From the NCBI GenBank assembly GCA_021324775.1, contig JAJPIM010000028.1:1-37410 (forward strand): DNA of 37,410 nt, read 5' to 3'. A model generated the notes under the pieces. It saw only the letters and a program-made list of their open reading frames with translations, was not told where the DNA came from and did not search any database. This document shows positions 25,903 through 34,457 of the stretch, in pieces; position 1 is the first letter of the stretch; every line of letters begins with the position of its first letter. The position numbers and the translations under genes are program-made. Origin of the DNA: Gemmatimonadota bacterium (GTDB lineage: Bacteria > Gemmatimonadota > Gemmatimonadetes > Gemmatimonadales > Gemmatimonadaceae).

Positions 25903-26327
25903 TGTGCGACGACCGTCCCGTGCATGTACGTGTGGATCGAGCAATGGTACGTATAGGTGCCCGCCGGCAGCACCCGCGTCGAATCCGCGTTGCTCGTGGG
26001 CGGGATGTTCGCCACACCGCCGGGATTCTGGTCCCACGTGACGGTGTGCGTCACGTCGTCGAATTGAAATGTCACCGCCGATCCGGCGACGACCGTGTCC
26101 GGGGTCGGGCTGAAGAAGTAGACCCCGGGCGTCGGATTGCCGTAGGTCGCGCTGCCTTGCGTACCCGATGCCTCGATGACGCTGCTCGCACTGCCCAGTG
26201 CCATCGTGCCACCCGTCCCGGGGCTCGCGACATCGAGCGCAGGCACGTTGGTGCATCCCGCAGCGGCCACTGCCAGGGCCGCGATTCCGCTGATCATAAG
26301 ATTTATACGAGGGTGAATGTTGTGCAT
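25899..26327 (-). CDS. Cupredoxin-like lipoprotein
   Basis: A signal with a lipobox (ALAVAAAGCTNV) indicates a lipid-anchored periplasmic or outer-membrane protein. The domain is plastocyanin-like. The first copper ligand is the His in FQFDDVTHTVTWD, and the C-terminal cluster YHCSIHTYMHGTVV supplies Cys, His and Met with type 1 copper spacing. It should carry single electrons or bind copper. The ATG at 26327 has GGAG 8 nt upstream; a reading from 26360 is less likely. It is the first gene of a run with a coupled beta-barrel gene and a DoxX-like gene. Confidence 0.88.
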   Translation of the reverse strand: MHNIHPRINLMISGIAALAVAAAGCTNVPALDVASPGTGGTMALGSASSVIEASGTQGSATYGNPTPGVYFFSPTPDTVVAGSAVTFQFDDVTHTVTWDQNPGGVANIPPTSNADSTRVLPAGTYTYHCSIHTYMHGTVVAQ

Positions 26328-26455
26328 GACCCCTGCTCCAATCGAAAGAATGCCGGCCACGATCCCAGGGTCGTGGCTCGCGGATGGTAGATGACGCGAA
26401 GACGCGCCGCGCGCCGCCTGGGGCGAATGACTAGGAAAGCGGGGCGAATGGGGCG

Positions 26456-26481
26456 GGCGGTGGCCGCACGCGGCCGCCGCC
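26456..26481. other. Hairpin downstream of the LytTR regulator gene
   Basis: ggcggtggcc and ggccgccgcc pair over 10 bp (one G-T) around gcacgc. There is no T-run, so it is at best a Rho-assisted terminator or a 3' stabilising stem for the regulator mRNA. Confidence 0.4.
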
Positions 26482-26489
26482 CCGAACGG

Positions 26490-27359
26490 TCAGCGCTCGA
26501 GCAGCCCCTGAACGGCCGCGCGGTAGCGGCGGCCCGTCGTCAGTTTGGTGCCGTCGTTGAGGATCACGACGTAATCGCCGGCGAACCACGGTTGCACCTC
26601 GCGGATCCGATCGATGTTCACGATCGACGACCGGTGGATGCGCAGGAATGTGGTGCCCGCCAGCCGCGCCTCGAGATTCGACAGTGTCTCGCGCATCATG
26701 TGCACGTCCCGCCCGACGTGCAGCCGCACGTAGTTGTCCATCGCCTCGACCCAATCCACGTCCGCGATGCGCACGAACACCACTCGCCCTTCGCCTTTGA
26801 TCGCGAGCCGTCCCGTCGGCGCCTGTCCCGGCACCACCGCGGCCGATACTTCGGCCACCAGCGCCGCGAGCCGCTCGCGCAAATCGCGGTCGTCGTCGCG
26901 CGCCCCCCCCCCGCTGCCCGGAGCGGACGCGATCCGCCGCTTGGCCCGGCGCACCGCCTCGGCGAGCCGGTCCGGATCGACCGGCTTGAGCACGTAGTCC
27001 ACCGCGTGCACTTCGAACGCAGCCACCGCGTGCTCGTCGTGCGCGGTCACGAACACCACCGCAGGCATCTTCTCCACGCCCACCCTGCGCACCACGCCGA
27101 AGCCGTCGAGTTCCGGCATCTGGATGTCGAGCAGCACGAGGTCGGGATGATCCCGCGCGATGGCCGTCACGGCGTCGTCGCCGTTCCCGCATTCGCCGAT
27201 GACGTGCACGTCGGCGTCATCAGCCAGCAGCTCCCGCAGGCGCTCGCGCGCGAGCCGCTCATCATCCACGATCAGCGCGCGCAACCGCCGTCCCTCGGCC
27301 GGTGCGCCGGGTGCGGGACTCGGTATGGGGGTCGATGCCGGCGATGGCCGCATGGTCAT
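26490..27359 (-). CDS. LytTR-family response regulator
   Basis: The receiver domain has LRALIVDDERLARERL with the acidic pair, the phosphorylated Asp in LVLLDIQMPELDGFG and Lys in DYVLKPVDPDRL. After a charged linker the LytTR DNA-binding domain follows: GRVVFVRIADVDWVEAMDNY, then TFLRIHRSSIVNIDRIREVQ and the last strand segment LNDGTKLTTGRRYRAAV. The ATG at 27359 overlaps the kinase stop (ATGA), so it is coupled to its cognate kinase. An ATG two codons later is an alternative. Its targets are not visible, though the adjacent cupredoxin operon is on the same strand. Confidence 0.95.
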   Translation of the reverse strand: MTMRPSPASTPIPSPAPGAPAEGRRLRALIVDDERLARERLRELLADDADVHVIGECGNGDDAVTAIARDHPDLVLLDIQMPELDGFGVVRRVGVEKMPAVVFVTAHDEHAVAAFEVHAVDYVLKPVDPDRLAEAVRRAKRRIASAPGSGGGARDDDRDLRERLAALVAEVSAAVVPGQAPTGRLAIKGEGRVVFVRIADVDWVEAMDNYVRLHVGRDVHMMRETLSNLEARLAGTTFLRIHRSSIVNIDRIREVQPWFAGDYVVILNDGTKLTTGRRYRAAVQGLLER

Positions 27360-28690
27360 ATACGGTAGGGAACGTCGATTTCCACGGCGAAGCCCGCGCC
27401 CGGAGCCGTCGTGAGTGCCAGCCGGTGCCGGTCTCCATAAAGATGCTGCAATCGCGCACGCGTGTTGCCGAGCCCCACACCCTCCCGCGCCAGCCGCTGC
27501 TCCGCCGACAGCCGCGCGCCAACCCCGTCGTCGGCCACCCGCAGCCGCAACACGTTGTCATGGCGCCCGGCCCGGATCGCGATCGATCCACCCGCCGCAC
27601 GCGGCCCGATGCCGTGGCGGATCGCGTTCTCCACCAGCGGCTGCAACAGCAGGTTCGGAATGAACGCCCGCCGCACCTCCGGATCGACCTCCAGATGCAC
27701 GGTGAGCCGCTCCTGGAATCGCAACCGCTGGATCGCCAGGTAATGGCCGAGGAGTTCCAGCTCCCGGTCCAGACGGACTTCGTCGTCCGCGGAGCTGTTG
27801 AGGGACAGTCGCAGCAGTTCGCTCAGCCCGTGCACGGTGCGCTGCGCCGCGCGCGCGTCGGTCGGGATGAGCGCCGTGATCGCATTCAGCGCGTTGAACA
27901 GGAAGTGCGGCTGCAATTGGTTCTTGAGGCTCTCGAGCTGCGCCTGCGTCAGCCGCGTTTCGAGCCGCTCGCGCTCCCGCGCGGCACGCGAGTACGCCAC
28001 CACCAGCCGCTCGTGCCACGCCGTCGCGTAGGTCGCGACTGCTCCCGCCACCGCCAGCAGCAGCAGCTTGGCGCCCTCATCGAGCGGCGCGATGCCGGTA
28101 CCCGCCGCCGCCGAGAGCGGGCTCGCCTTGAACGACACGCCGCGCTGCACCACCAGAAACGCCACGAGCGCACTGTACTCGGCGACGGTGAGCGCAGCCG
28201 CCGCGGCCGCGCGCCGCGTCGACGAGGTCACCGGGCGCGCCGCGAGAATCACGAAGTACGCGAGGAACATCGGGGAGCGAAGGGCAAGGGTCGCCGACTG
28301 CGTGAGACCATACCCCGCCATGCTTGCCGTCACGGCCGTGATGTCCACGACGGGATTCGCGAGGGTCAGCCACCCGGGCAGCTGCGGCCGGTCGTACCAC
28401 TGGAGATACTGCGCCAGGGTCCAGGCGAGCGCGGGGACGAGGATCGACACGTTCACCACCCGCAGCGCGGGGGTCAGCGACGGCGCGTACGCGAACGCCG
28501 CAATCGCCAGCAGCGCGAGCACCACCGCGCGGACCGCGTTCAGTTGCCGCTCGGCACGGTCCCGCAGCTCCGCGAGCGGCGCGCCGTCCAACGTCCGCTG
28601 CTGGCGGGCGTCCTCGGCCCGCCCCCGCTCGAGTGTGGTGGCAGGGACCAACGCCTCGGACACAGGCCGGATCGGGGTGGAGAGGGTCAT
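27356..28690 (-). CDS. LytS/YehU-type sensor histidine kinase
   Basis: Six or so transmembrane helices occupy residues 50-240 (AVVLALLAIAAFAYAPSL first, LLLLAVAGAVATYATAW last). The His_kinase domain has the phosphoacceptor box LKNQLQPHFLFNALNAITAL. The ATPase boxes are PNLLLQPLVENAIRHGIG (N), LRVADDGVG (G1) and GVGLGNTRARLQHLYGD (G2). This arrangement is the LytS type, partner of the downstream LytTR regulator. The ATG at 28690 is preferred over a TTG at 28708. Confidence 0.95.
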   Translation of the reverse strand: MTLSTPIRPVSEALVPATTLERGRAEDARQQRTLDGAPLAELRDRAERQLNAVRAVVLALLAIAAFAYAPSLTPALRVVNVSILVPALAWTLAQYLQWYDRPQLPGWLTLANPVVDITAVTASMAGYGLTQSATLALRSPMFLAYFVILAARPVTSSTRRAAAAAALTVAEYSALVAFLVVQRGVSFKASPLSAAAGTGIAPLDEGAKLLLLAVAGAVATYATAWHERLVVAYSRAARERERLETRLTQAQLESLKNQLQPHFLFNALNAITALIPTDARAAQRTVHGLSELLRLSLNSSADDEVRLDRELELLGHYLAIQRLRFQERLTVHLEVDPEVRRAFIPNLLLQPLVENAIRHGIGPRAAGGSIAIRAGRHDNVLRLRVADDGVGARLSAEQRLAREGVGLGNTRARLQHLYGDRHRLALTTAPGAGFAVEIDVPYRI

Positions 28691-28732
28691 GACGCTGCGA
28701 TTCGACAATGCGGACGCTCAGGATACGTTGTC

Positions 28733-28884
28733 AATATCAAGCCTGCCAAAGCTCCTCGTCTACTTTCTACTCTCTGTGTTGCTACTCTCTATTGGTTTTC
28801 TGTACGCCAATATCTAGCCTGCCCAAGCTCTTCGTCTACTTTCTACTCTCTGTGTTGCTACTCTCGGTTGGCGCTCTGTATTCC
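28733..28884. repeat. Tandem duplication of a 76-bp unit
   Basis: Unit 1 (28733-28808) begins aatatcaagcctgccaaagc, and unit 2 (28809-28884) begins aatatctagcctgcccaagc. The core tctactttctactctctgtg is identical in both. Most differences are single bases near the unit ends. The unit is pyrimidine-rich and far lower in GC than the surroundings. It lies between the divergent kinase gene and the exported-protein gene. Confidence 0.92.
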
Positions 28885-29115
28885 TGCTCTTTGTCGCACA
28901 ACCCGTGGCCCGTCCGAACGGTGCCGCCATCTCTGGGGTAGATGCCGGACCCGTCGCTCCGATACCCCGCGCGACGCCCAACGGTGCGCCCCGCCCTACC
29001 GGGCTCGAGCGGAACATGCCGATTCAGAGTCTGGGACTGTAACTTTGGGGATACGGGCCCCGCCCCCGCACCACCCGGCCCGCTCGAACGACGGGTCCTT
29101 CCACGGGAGCACCTT
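28885..29115. other. Upstream region of the exported-protein gene
   Basis: Together with the tandem repeat this makes about 425 bases without a recognisable gene. Several frames are open but none has a start with a ribosome-binding site or a family resemblance. The promoter of the plus-strand gene at 29116 must lie here; no clear -35/-10 pair stands out to me. Confidence 0.5.
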
Positions 29116-30009
29116 ATGTACCGACGTCCTGGCGCCGATCGCCCGTCCGCCCTCCTTATGACCGCGGCACTGGCAACAACCGTGACCGCGGCGATCGCCC
29201 GCCCGGCGGCCGCGCAGCCCGCGGGCAATGCCCACGTGGTCGTCCAAATGGTCGCCGCCAGCCCGTTCATGTACGCGAGCGGCACCCGTCACTACCGCAT
29301 TACGTCGGTCGACACGCGAACGCAGAATCAGTCGGGCGGCCGGGCGCCGTTCGAGTTCACGACCACGACGACGCAGTTCGTCACGCTGACGCTCACGCCG
29401 CACACACGCGACACGCTCGCCCTCGCCCTCACGCTCGATTCGGTCGGCGTGACTTCGACGCTCGACGCTCCGCCCGCCAACACCGACGGCCTCCGGGGCG
29501 CGCGGATGGAAGGGACGATCTCGCCGCAGGGCAAGACCTACATGTTCGCACCCGCGGCCGGAGAAACGGACCGCACCAAGATCGCGCTCTACCGCGCGTT
29601 CTCGCGGTTCCTGGCCGTGGTCCCGCCGCAGCTGGCGGCCGGTACGACGTGGAGCGACACCACGACCGACACGTTCAAACACGGCGAGTTCGATATCAAG
29701 ACGTCGACCGTCACGACGTCCAAGGTGTCCGGCGACACGACCGTCGCGGGACAGCACGCGTGGCGCGTCGAGCGTAACGGGGTCATATCCACCACCGGCG
29801 AGGCCGTGGAGAAGGGAATTCCGATTCACCTGACGGCCGACGGCACGATCCGCTCGGTGCAGGTGCTGGGCCAGACTGGCGTCTTCCTCGGATCGGCGGG
29901 CACCCAGTCCACCCACGTCGAGATGTCGATGAACGAAACCGCCGGCGGCGAGAGCCAGCCGATCCAGGAAGTCATCAAGTCCACGGTCGAGGCGTTGCCG
30001 GGCCAATAG
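29116..30009 (+). CDS. Exported protein of unknown function, 297 aa
   Basis: I do not recognise the family. The signal peptide is clear (LLMTAALATTVTAAIARPAA ending at AAAQPA). The mature protein is beta-rich with many Thr and Val, e.g. FEFTTTTTQFVTLTLTPHTR and STVTTSKVSGDTTVAGQHAW, and has few cysteines. It may be a periplasmic or surface lipocalin-like or beta-sandwich protein. The start at 29116 is supported by GGGAG 6 nt upstream; a longer in-frame reading to 28942 has no such signal. It stands alone, upstream of tRNA-Asn. Confidence 0.8.
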   Translation: MYRRPGADRPSALLMTAALATTVTAAIARPAAAQPAGNAHVVVQMVAASPFMYASGTRHYRITSVDTRTQNQSGGRAPFEFTTTTTQFVTLTLTPHTRDTLALALTLDSVGVTSTLDAPPANTDGLRGARMEGTISPQGKTYMFAPAAGETDRTKIALYRAFSRFLAVVPPQLAAGTTWSDTTTDTFKHGEFDIKTSTVTTSKVSGDTTVAGQHAWRVERNGVISTTGEAVEKGIPIHLTADGTIRSVQVLGQTGVFLGSAGTQSTHVEMSMNETAGGESQPIQEVIKSTVEALPGQ

Positions 30010-30072
30010 CTCGCGATGCGAGATGGCGGCGCCAGTGCCAGTTTTCGGTACGTCACAGGCCGGAACCGCCGC

Positions 30073-30100
30073 TTGTAGCCGCTCCCCGATCATGTATGTT
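30073..30100 (+). promoter_or_regulatory. Probable promoter of tRNA-Asn
   Basis: ttgtag (30073-30078) and tatgtt (30095-30100) are 16 nt apart, followed by a GC-rich discriminator (gcgg), as is common for stable-RNA promoters. Confidence 0.4.
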
Positions 30101-30106
30101 GCGGAT

Positions 30107-30137
30107 GACGGCCCTCGCTGCACGAGCGAGGGCCGTC
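30107..30137 (+). other. Perfect 13-bp hairpin in the tRNA-Asn leader
   Basis: gacggccctcgct (30107-30119) pairs without mismatch with agcgagggccgtc (30125-30137) around gcacg. It lies between the likely promoter and the tRNA and has no T-run. It may guide processing of the 5' end or terminate the preceding transcript. Confidence 0.6.
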
Positions 30138-30155
30138 GTGCGCGGACACGTGCGG

Positions 30156-30228
30156 TGGGGTGTAGCTCAATTGGCAGAGCGCGCGGCTGTTAACCGCGAG
30201 GTTGCAGGTTCGATTCCTGCCGCCCCAG
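30156..30228 (+). tRNA. tRNA-Asn (anticodon GTT)
   Basis: The cloverleaf is complete. The acceptor TGGGGTG pairs with CGCCCCA (one G-T), the D stem is GCTC/GAGC, and the anticodon stem CGCGG/CCGCG surrounds CTGTTAA with anticodon GTT at 30189-30191. The T arm is GCAGG-TTCGATT-CCTGC. The discriminator is G and no CCA is encoded. The first base T and discriminator G agree with tRNA-Asn. Confidence 0.97.
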
Positions 30229-30235
30229 TAAAGGG

Positions 30236-30272
30236 AAAAGGAGACGGACGCGCTGCGCCGTCTCCTTTTTCC
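30236..30272 (+). terminator. Intrinsic terminator after tRNA-Asn, probably bidirectional
   Basis: aaaaggagacgg (30236-30247) pairs with ccgtctcctttt (30258-30269) and a T-run follows. On the minus strand the mirrored A-run supplies a shorter T-run, so it may also end the ettA transcript. Confidence 0.8.
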
Positions 30273-30312
30273 TTCTCTCCTGGCTCCTCTCTGTTTGTCT
30301 CCTTTCTCTTTC
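30262..30312. repeat. Pyrimidine-rich tract downstream of ettA
   Basis: The plus strand is almost only C and T (ccttctctcctggctcctct, then gtttgtctcctttctctttc) up to the TAA of ettA. It overlaps the T side of the tRNA terminator. It shares tctcctttct with the tracts at 23337 and 24536. Confidence 0.6.
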
Positions 30313-31989
30313 TTACGCCCGCACGAGTTTCTTGTACGCGATCCGGTGCGGCCGCTCCGCGTCCACACCCTTCCGCCGGTGGAAATCCTCGGCATACGCC
30401 CGGTAGTTCCCCTCGAACCACACCGCCTCGCTGTTCCCCTCGAACGCGAGGATGTGCGTCGCGATCCGGTCCAGAAACCACCGGTCGTGCGTGATCACCA
30501 CCGCGCAACCCGCGTAGTCCAGCAACGCCTCTTCGAGCGCGCGCAGTGTGTCGACGTCGAGATCGTTGGTCGGCTCGTCGAGCAGCAGCAGGTTCGCACC
30601 CGTCTTGAGCAGCTTCGCCAGATGCAGGCGGTTGCGCTCACCACCTGAAAGATCCTGCACTTTCTTCTGCTGGTCCGCACCCCGGAAATTGAAGGACGCC
30701 AGGTACGCGCGCGTGTTCATCTCGCGCTTGCCGACCAGCATGGTCTCCTGGCCGCCGCTCACTTCCTGCCACACGGTCCTCACCCCGTCCAGCTCGCGCG
30801 CCTGGTCCACGTAGGCCAGTTGCACGGTCTCCCCGATCGACAGCGTCCCGCTGTCCGGTTTCTCCTGCCCGGCGATCATCCGGAACAGGGTCGTCTTCCC
30901 CGCGCCGTTCGGTCCGATCACGCCCACGATACCGCCGCGCGGCAGCGCGAATGACATCCCATCGAACAGGAGCGTGTCGCCGAAGCTCTTCTTGAGATTG
31001 ACGGCAGTCACGACGTCGTTGCCGAGCCGCGGCGGCGGCGGGATCACGATCTCGTTCTGCATCACCCGGTCGCCCGTATCCGCCTCGGCCAGCTCTTCGT
31101 ACCGCTGGACGCGAGCCTTGGACTTCGCCTGCCGCGCGCGTGGCGCCATCCGCACCCACTCCAGCTCTCGCTCGAGCGTGCGCTGCCGCGCCGACGCCTG
31201 CTTCTCTTCCTGCGCGAGCCGCGTGCGCTTCTGGTCCAGCCACGAGGTGTAGTTCCCCTCGTACGGGATCCCGTGCCCGCGATCCAGTTCGAGGATCCAC
31301 CCCGCGACGTTGTCCAGGAAATACCGGTCGTGTGTCACCGCGACCACGGTCCCCGGAAACTCCGCGAGATGCCGTTCGAGCCACGCCACGCTCTCGGCAT
31401 CGAGATGGTTCGTCGGCTCGTCGAGCAGCAACATGTCGGGCTGCTCCAGCAGCACACGGCACAGCGCCACCCGCCGCCGCTCGCCACCCGACAGCGTCGC
31501 CACGCCGGCATCCCCCGGCGGCAGCCGCAACGCATCCATCGCGATCTCGATCTGCCGGTCCAGCTCCCACGCGTTCGCCGCCTCGATCTTTTCCTGCACT
31601 TTCGCCTGCTCGTCGAGCAGCTTCGTCATCTCGTCGTCCGTCATCGGTTCGGCGAACTTCGCCGAGATCGCCTCGAACCGCGTGAGGAGTCCGCGCGTCG
31701 CGCTCACCGCCTCTTCGACGTTGCCACGCACGTCCTTGCCCGGATCGAGCTGCGGCTCCTGTGGCAAATACCCGATGCGCGTCCCGGCATGCGGCCACGC
31801 CTCACCCTGAAAATCCTGGTCCGTACCCGACATGATGCGCAGGAGCGATGACTTGCCCGCGCCGTTCGCGCCAAGCACGCCGATCTTCGCGCCGGGATAA
31901 AACGAGAGGTAGATGTCGCGCAAAATCTCCCGCGACGGCGGGACCACTTTGCGCAAACCCTTCATCACATAGATGAACTGCGGTGCCAC
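30313..31989 (-). CDS. ettA: ABC-F protein EttA (energy-dependent translational throttle)
   Basis: This cytoplasmic ABC-F ATPase binds the ribosomal E site and gates the first elongation steps according to ATP/ADP ratio. It has two complete ABC domains: [22 protein letters not shown] and [12 protein letters not shown] in the first; [22 protein letters not shown] and [12 protein letters not shown] in the second. The arm and linker between them include [20 protein letters not shown]. The start is GTG at 31989, since the product then begins [18 protein letters not shown], matching the EttA N-terminus, and the 558 residues match the family length. Longer in-frame readings upstream add an unrelated tail. 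Confidence 0.95.
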   Translation of the reverse strand: MAPQFIYVMKGLRKVVPPSREILRDIYLSFYPGAKIGVLGANGAGKSSLLRIMSGTDQDFQGEAWPHAGTRIGYLPQEPQLDPGKDVRGNVEEAVSATRGLLTRFEAISAKFAEPMTDDEMTKLLDEQAKVQEKIEAANAWELDRQIEIAMDALRLPPGDAGVATLSGGERRRVALCRVLLEQPDMLLLDEPTNHLDAESVAWLERHLAEFPGTVVAVTHDRYFLDNVAGWILELDRGHGIPYEGNYTSWLDQKRTRLAQEEKQASARQRTLERELEWVRMAPRARQAKSKARVQRYEELAEADTGDRVMQNEIVIPPPPRLGNDVVTAVNLKKSFGDTLLFDGMSFALPRGGIVGVIGPNGAGKTTLFRMIAGQEKPDSGTLSIGETVQLAYVDQARELDGVRTVWQEVSGGQETMLVGKREMNTRAYLASFNFRGADQQKKVQDLSGGERNRLHLAKLLKTGANLLLLDEPTNDLDVDTLRALEEALLDYAGCAVVITHDRWFLDRIATHILAFEGNSEAVWFEGNYRAYAEDFHRRKGVDAERPHRIAYKKLVRA

Positions 31990-32142
31990 GGAATGTCCGG
32001 TTGATGAGGATGAAACGACCGCATCGGCCGATGCCGCCCGAATCCTAATCGCCTCCGCCCGGGCGGTGGCCAGCTTCGCATCGGGCGCTTTGCACGGGCG
32101 CGGTTTTCGGTTCTCTTGACCGAACGTAAGTCTCTCAACCAC

Positions 32143-32161
32143 AAGGAGTTAGGCGATGTAA
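32143..32161 (+). other. Ribosome-binding site followed by a start-stop (ATG TAA)
   Basis: aaggag (32143-32148) lies 7 nt before ATG (32156-32158), which is followed at once by TAA (32159-32161). This is a minimal start-stop element 75 nt upstream of the glycosidase gene start. Confidence 0.45.
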
Positions 32162-32236
32162 CCACCCCGAAAAATGATCGTCCCCGTGCAGAAGAGCGGA
32201 CCCGGCTCACGTCCGCGATGCCCCGAGGGGGACGCC

Positions 32237-33874
32237 ATGCTCGGAACGACGCCTCAGTCTCAAGGACCGTGGATTCGCCGTACGACAGGTGCCCCGTTGC
32301 CGGCGGCAGCGCGGACGGTGTTTCAAGCCGTTGTGCGGGCTGGTGTGCAGGCCGCACGCTCACGCGGGCTCGGCGCGCTCGCCGGAACCCTCGCCGCTCT
32401 GCTGGCCGTCGTGCTGTGCACCGCGTGTGAGCGCGGACGCTCGCTCGTCGACGACACGAGCGACCCCACCGCGCCCCGTGGCACACTGGGCTATGAGCCG
32501 CCTCCGCCCTCGGGCGGTGCGGCCGCGCCCACCGAAGCCGACACGGTCTACGCGACGCCCGCGATCAATCAGCCTGGCTTCACCATTCCCGCAAACTTCC
32601 TCGGCCTGAGCTTCGAGGCGTGGGACGCGACCGACCAGGCACGCCTCAAGGATCCGGTGCTCCCGAAGTTTCTCAAGAACCTCGGCCCCGGAATCCTCCG
32701 CTACGGCGGCGCGACCGCCGACCAGCAGTGCTGGAATCCGACGACTCGCACAACGTGCCCCGCCGCTGGGCCTACGCTCATCAATTCGGACTTCGCGAAC
32801 GTCTTTGCTTTCTCCCGCGCAACGGGATGGCCGGTGATCTACACGGTAAACCTCGTCGGCCTCCTCCCGGATACCGCCGCCGCGGAGGTCCAGGCGCTCG
32901 CTGCCGCCGGTGGCAACTCCCTGCTCGCCGTCTCGATCGGCAATGAGCCCGATCAATACGTCACGCAGGGTCTCCGGAGCAGCGGCTGGGGCTACACCCA
33001 GTTCCAGACTGAATGGGAGAGCTATGCGAACGCGATCACGGCACGGGCGTCGAGCGTGAAGTTCTCGGGGCTCGATGGATGCTGCGCCGCCGGCACGAGT
33101 TGGATGAGTACGTTCGTGGGCGCCGAGGAATCGCGGCTCGTCATCGCGGGTGAACACATCTACCCGACCTTCAACGGCGCGAGCCCCGGTACGACGTACT
33201 ATCCCAGCATCCCCAACCTGCTCTCCCAGTACACCGATAACCGCGTCATGTCCGACGTGCAGCAGCTCTACCAGGGCGTCGGCGGCCGCCTGCCGCTGCG
33301 CATCACAGAGTCGAACTCGGTCGGCGGCAGCGGCCTCGCCGGCGTGAGCGATGTGTACGCCACGAGCCTGTGGGCGGTCGCGCACATGTTTACGCTGGCC
33401 GAAAATGGCGCCGTCGGCGTGAACTTCCACGGCTCGTTCAGCGGCGGCAACTACGAGGCCGTCAGCGGCGGCGGCGGCAGTTATGTCGCGCATCCGCTCT
33501 ACTACGCGATGCTCCTGTTCCATAACGCCGCCCAGGGCCAGACGATTCCGGTCACGGTCACGACCCACAGCAATGTCATGGTGCACGCGGCGCTCGCAGC
33601 CGACGGCACGCTCCGCGTTGTCGCGATCAACAACGAGGCGTCCACCGGTGTGCAGGTGCGCATCGCGCCGGGACGGACGTTCCGAAGTGCCGGCACGTTG
33701 CGGATGACGGGTCCATCGCTCGACGCCACCTCGGGTGTCACCTACGCCGGTGCCACGGTCGGATCCGACGGCACGTGGACGCCCGGGACGTACAGCCCGG
33801 TCTACACCAGCGGCGGTGTGTACGCGGTCTCCGTGCCGCCGTCGAGCATCGCTGTCGTCACGCTCGTCCCTTAG
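32237..33874 (+). CDS. GH79-like glycoside hydrolase (beta-glucuronidase/heparanase family), exported
   Basis: The fold pattern is a TIM barrel plus C-terminal beta-sandwich of the GH79 family. FLGLSFEAWD opens the barrel, GILRYGGATADQQCW follows, the proton donor is Glu237 in LAVSIGNEPDQY, and the likely nucleophile is Glu358 in RLPLRITESNSVGG. The C-terminal domain has VNFHGSFSGGNYEAVSGGG, HPLYYAMLLF and the final VSVPPSSIAVVTLVP. Before it lies a ~60-residue N-terminus, then a membrane segment ending in Cys (LAALLAVVLCTAC), so it is exported and perhaps lipid-anchored. The ATG at 32237 has GAGGGGG upstream; 32174 would add 21 residues. The natural substrate (glucuronides or acidic polysaccharide) is inferred. 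Confidence 0.85.
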   Translation: MLGTTPQSQGPWIRRTTGAPLPAAARTVFQAVVRAGVQAARSRGLGALAGTLAALLAVVLCTACERGRSLVDDTSDPTAPRGTLGYEPPPPSGGAAAPTEADTVYATPAINQPGFTIPANFLGLSFEAWDATDQARLKDPVLPKFLKNLGPGILRYGGATADQQCWNPTTRTTCPAAGPTLINSDFANVFAFSRATGWPVIYTVNLVGLLPDTAAAEVQALAAAGGNSLLAVSIGNEPDQYVTQGLRSSGWGYTQFQTEWESYANAITARASSVKFSGLDGCCAAGTSWMSTFVGAEESRLVIAGEHIYPTFNGASPGTTYYPSIPNLLSQYTDNRVMSDVQQLYQGVGGRLPLRITESNSVGGSGLAGVSDVYATSLWAVAHMFTLAENGAVGVNFHGSFSGGNYEAVSGGGGSYVAHPLYYAMLLFHNAAQGQTIPVTVTTHSNVMVHAALAADGTLRVVAINNEASTGVQVRIAPGRTFRSAGTLRMTGPSLDATSGVTYAGATVGSDGTWTPGTYSPVYTSGGVYAVSVPPSSIAVVTLVP

Positions 33875-33935
33875 TTTTCCCCTCGGGCGCAACCCGGCCA
33901 CTCCGGCCGCCGCCGCTCTTACCGGGAGAGGGGAC

Positions 33936-34448
33936 ATGCGACGGCTTCTGATCACGGCCGTGCTCGGAGCTGTCTCGCTCGCCGCCGGCGCCTCATGCGC
34001 CGCGTCAGGCCAGGCGGCGACGCCGCCGCCGCTCGGTACCGGCCAACGCGCCCCCGGCGCCACCGTCAAGACGCTCGGCGGTGCCCCCGTCGACCTGTCG
34101 CGCTATATCGGCAAGTCTCCCGTCGTCATCGAGTTCTGGGCCAAATGGTGTCCGAACTGCCGCGCGCTCGAGCCGGCGATGACCGCCGCGTACCGCGCCT
34201 ACGGATCGCGCGTCACGTTCCTGACGATCGCCGCGTCGGTCGGCGAGACCCCGGCCGAGGTCAGTGCGTACGCCAAGGCGCACGCCCTGGTGCCCGAGGT
34301 GCTATACGACGAGACGGGTGCCGCCGTGGACGCTTACGGCGCTCCAGGGACGTCGTACGTGGTGATCATCGGCCGCAAGGGATCGATCGTCTACACAGGT
34401 GAGGGCGGCGACCAGGACCTCACGGCCGCCATCAAAACGGCTCTGTAG
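33936..34448 (+). CDS. TlpA-like thioredoxin-fold protein
   Basis: The signal sequence (LLITAVLGAVSLAAGASCAA) contains a Cys that may be a lipid-attachment site. The thioredoxin-like domain has VVIEFWAKWCPNCRALEPAM with a CPNC redox pair, the AASVGETPAEVSAYAKAH helix, and the cis-Pro region AYGAPGTSYVVIIGRKG. It probably reduces or isomerises disulfides, or supports cytochrome c assembly, in the periplasm. It starts 61 nt after the glycosidase with a GGGAG site and the stop is only 9 nt from the convergent phosphoesterase gene. Confidence 0.9.
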   Translation: MRRLLITAVLGAVSLAAGASCAASGQAATPPPLGTGQRAPGATVKTLGGAPVDLSRYIGKSPVVIEFWAKWCPNCRALEPAMTAAYRAYGSRVTFLTIAASVGETPAEVSAYAKAHALVPEVLYDETGAAVDAYGAPGTSYVVIIGRKGSIVYTGEGGDQDLTAAIKTAL

Positions 34449-34457
34449 GACCGCCCG

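Noticed and set aside
28708-28941. Small open frames across the 76-bp repeats encoding repeated SSSTFYSLCCYS-like peptides
   Set aside because: The peptide repeat just mirrors the DNA tandem repeat; there is no ribosome-binding site and the frame ends in noncoding sequence.
30167-30508. Open frames overlapping tRNA-Asn
   Set aside because: They cross a clear tRNA and its terminator; one contains the peptide GAAGIEPATSRLTAARSAN, a familiar artefact of translated tRNA genes.
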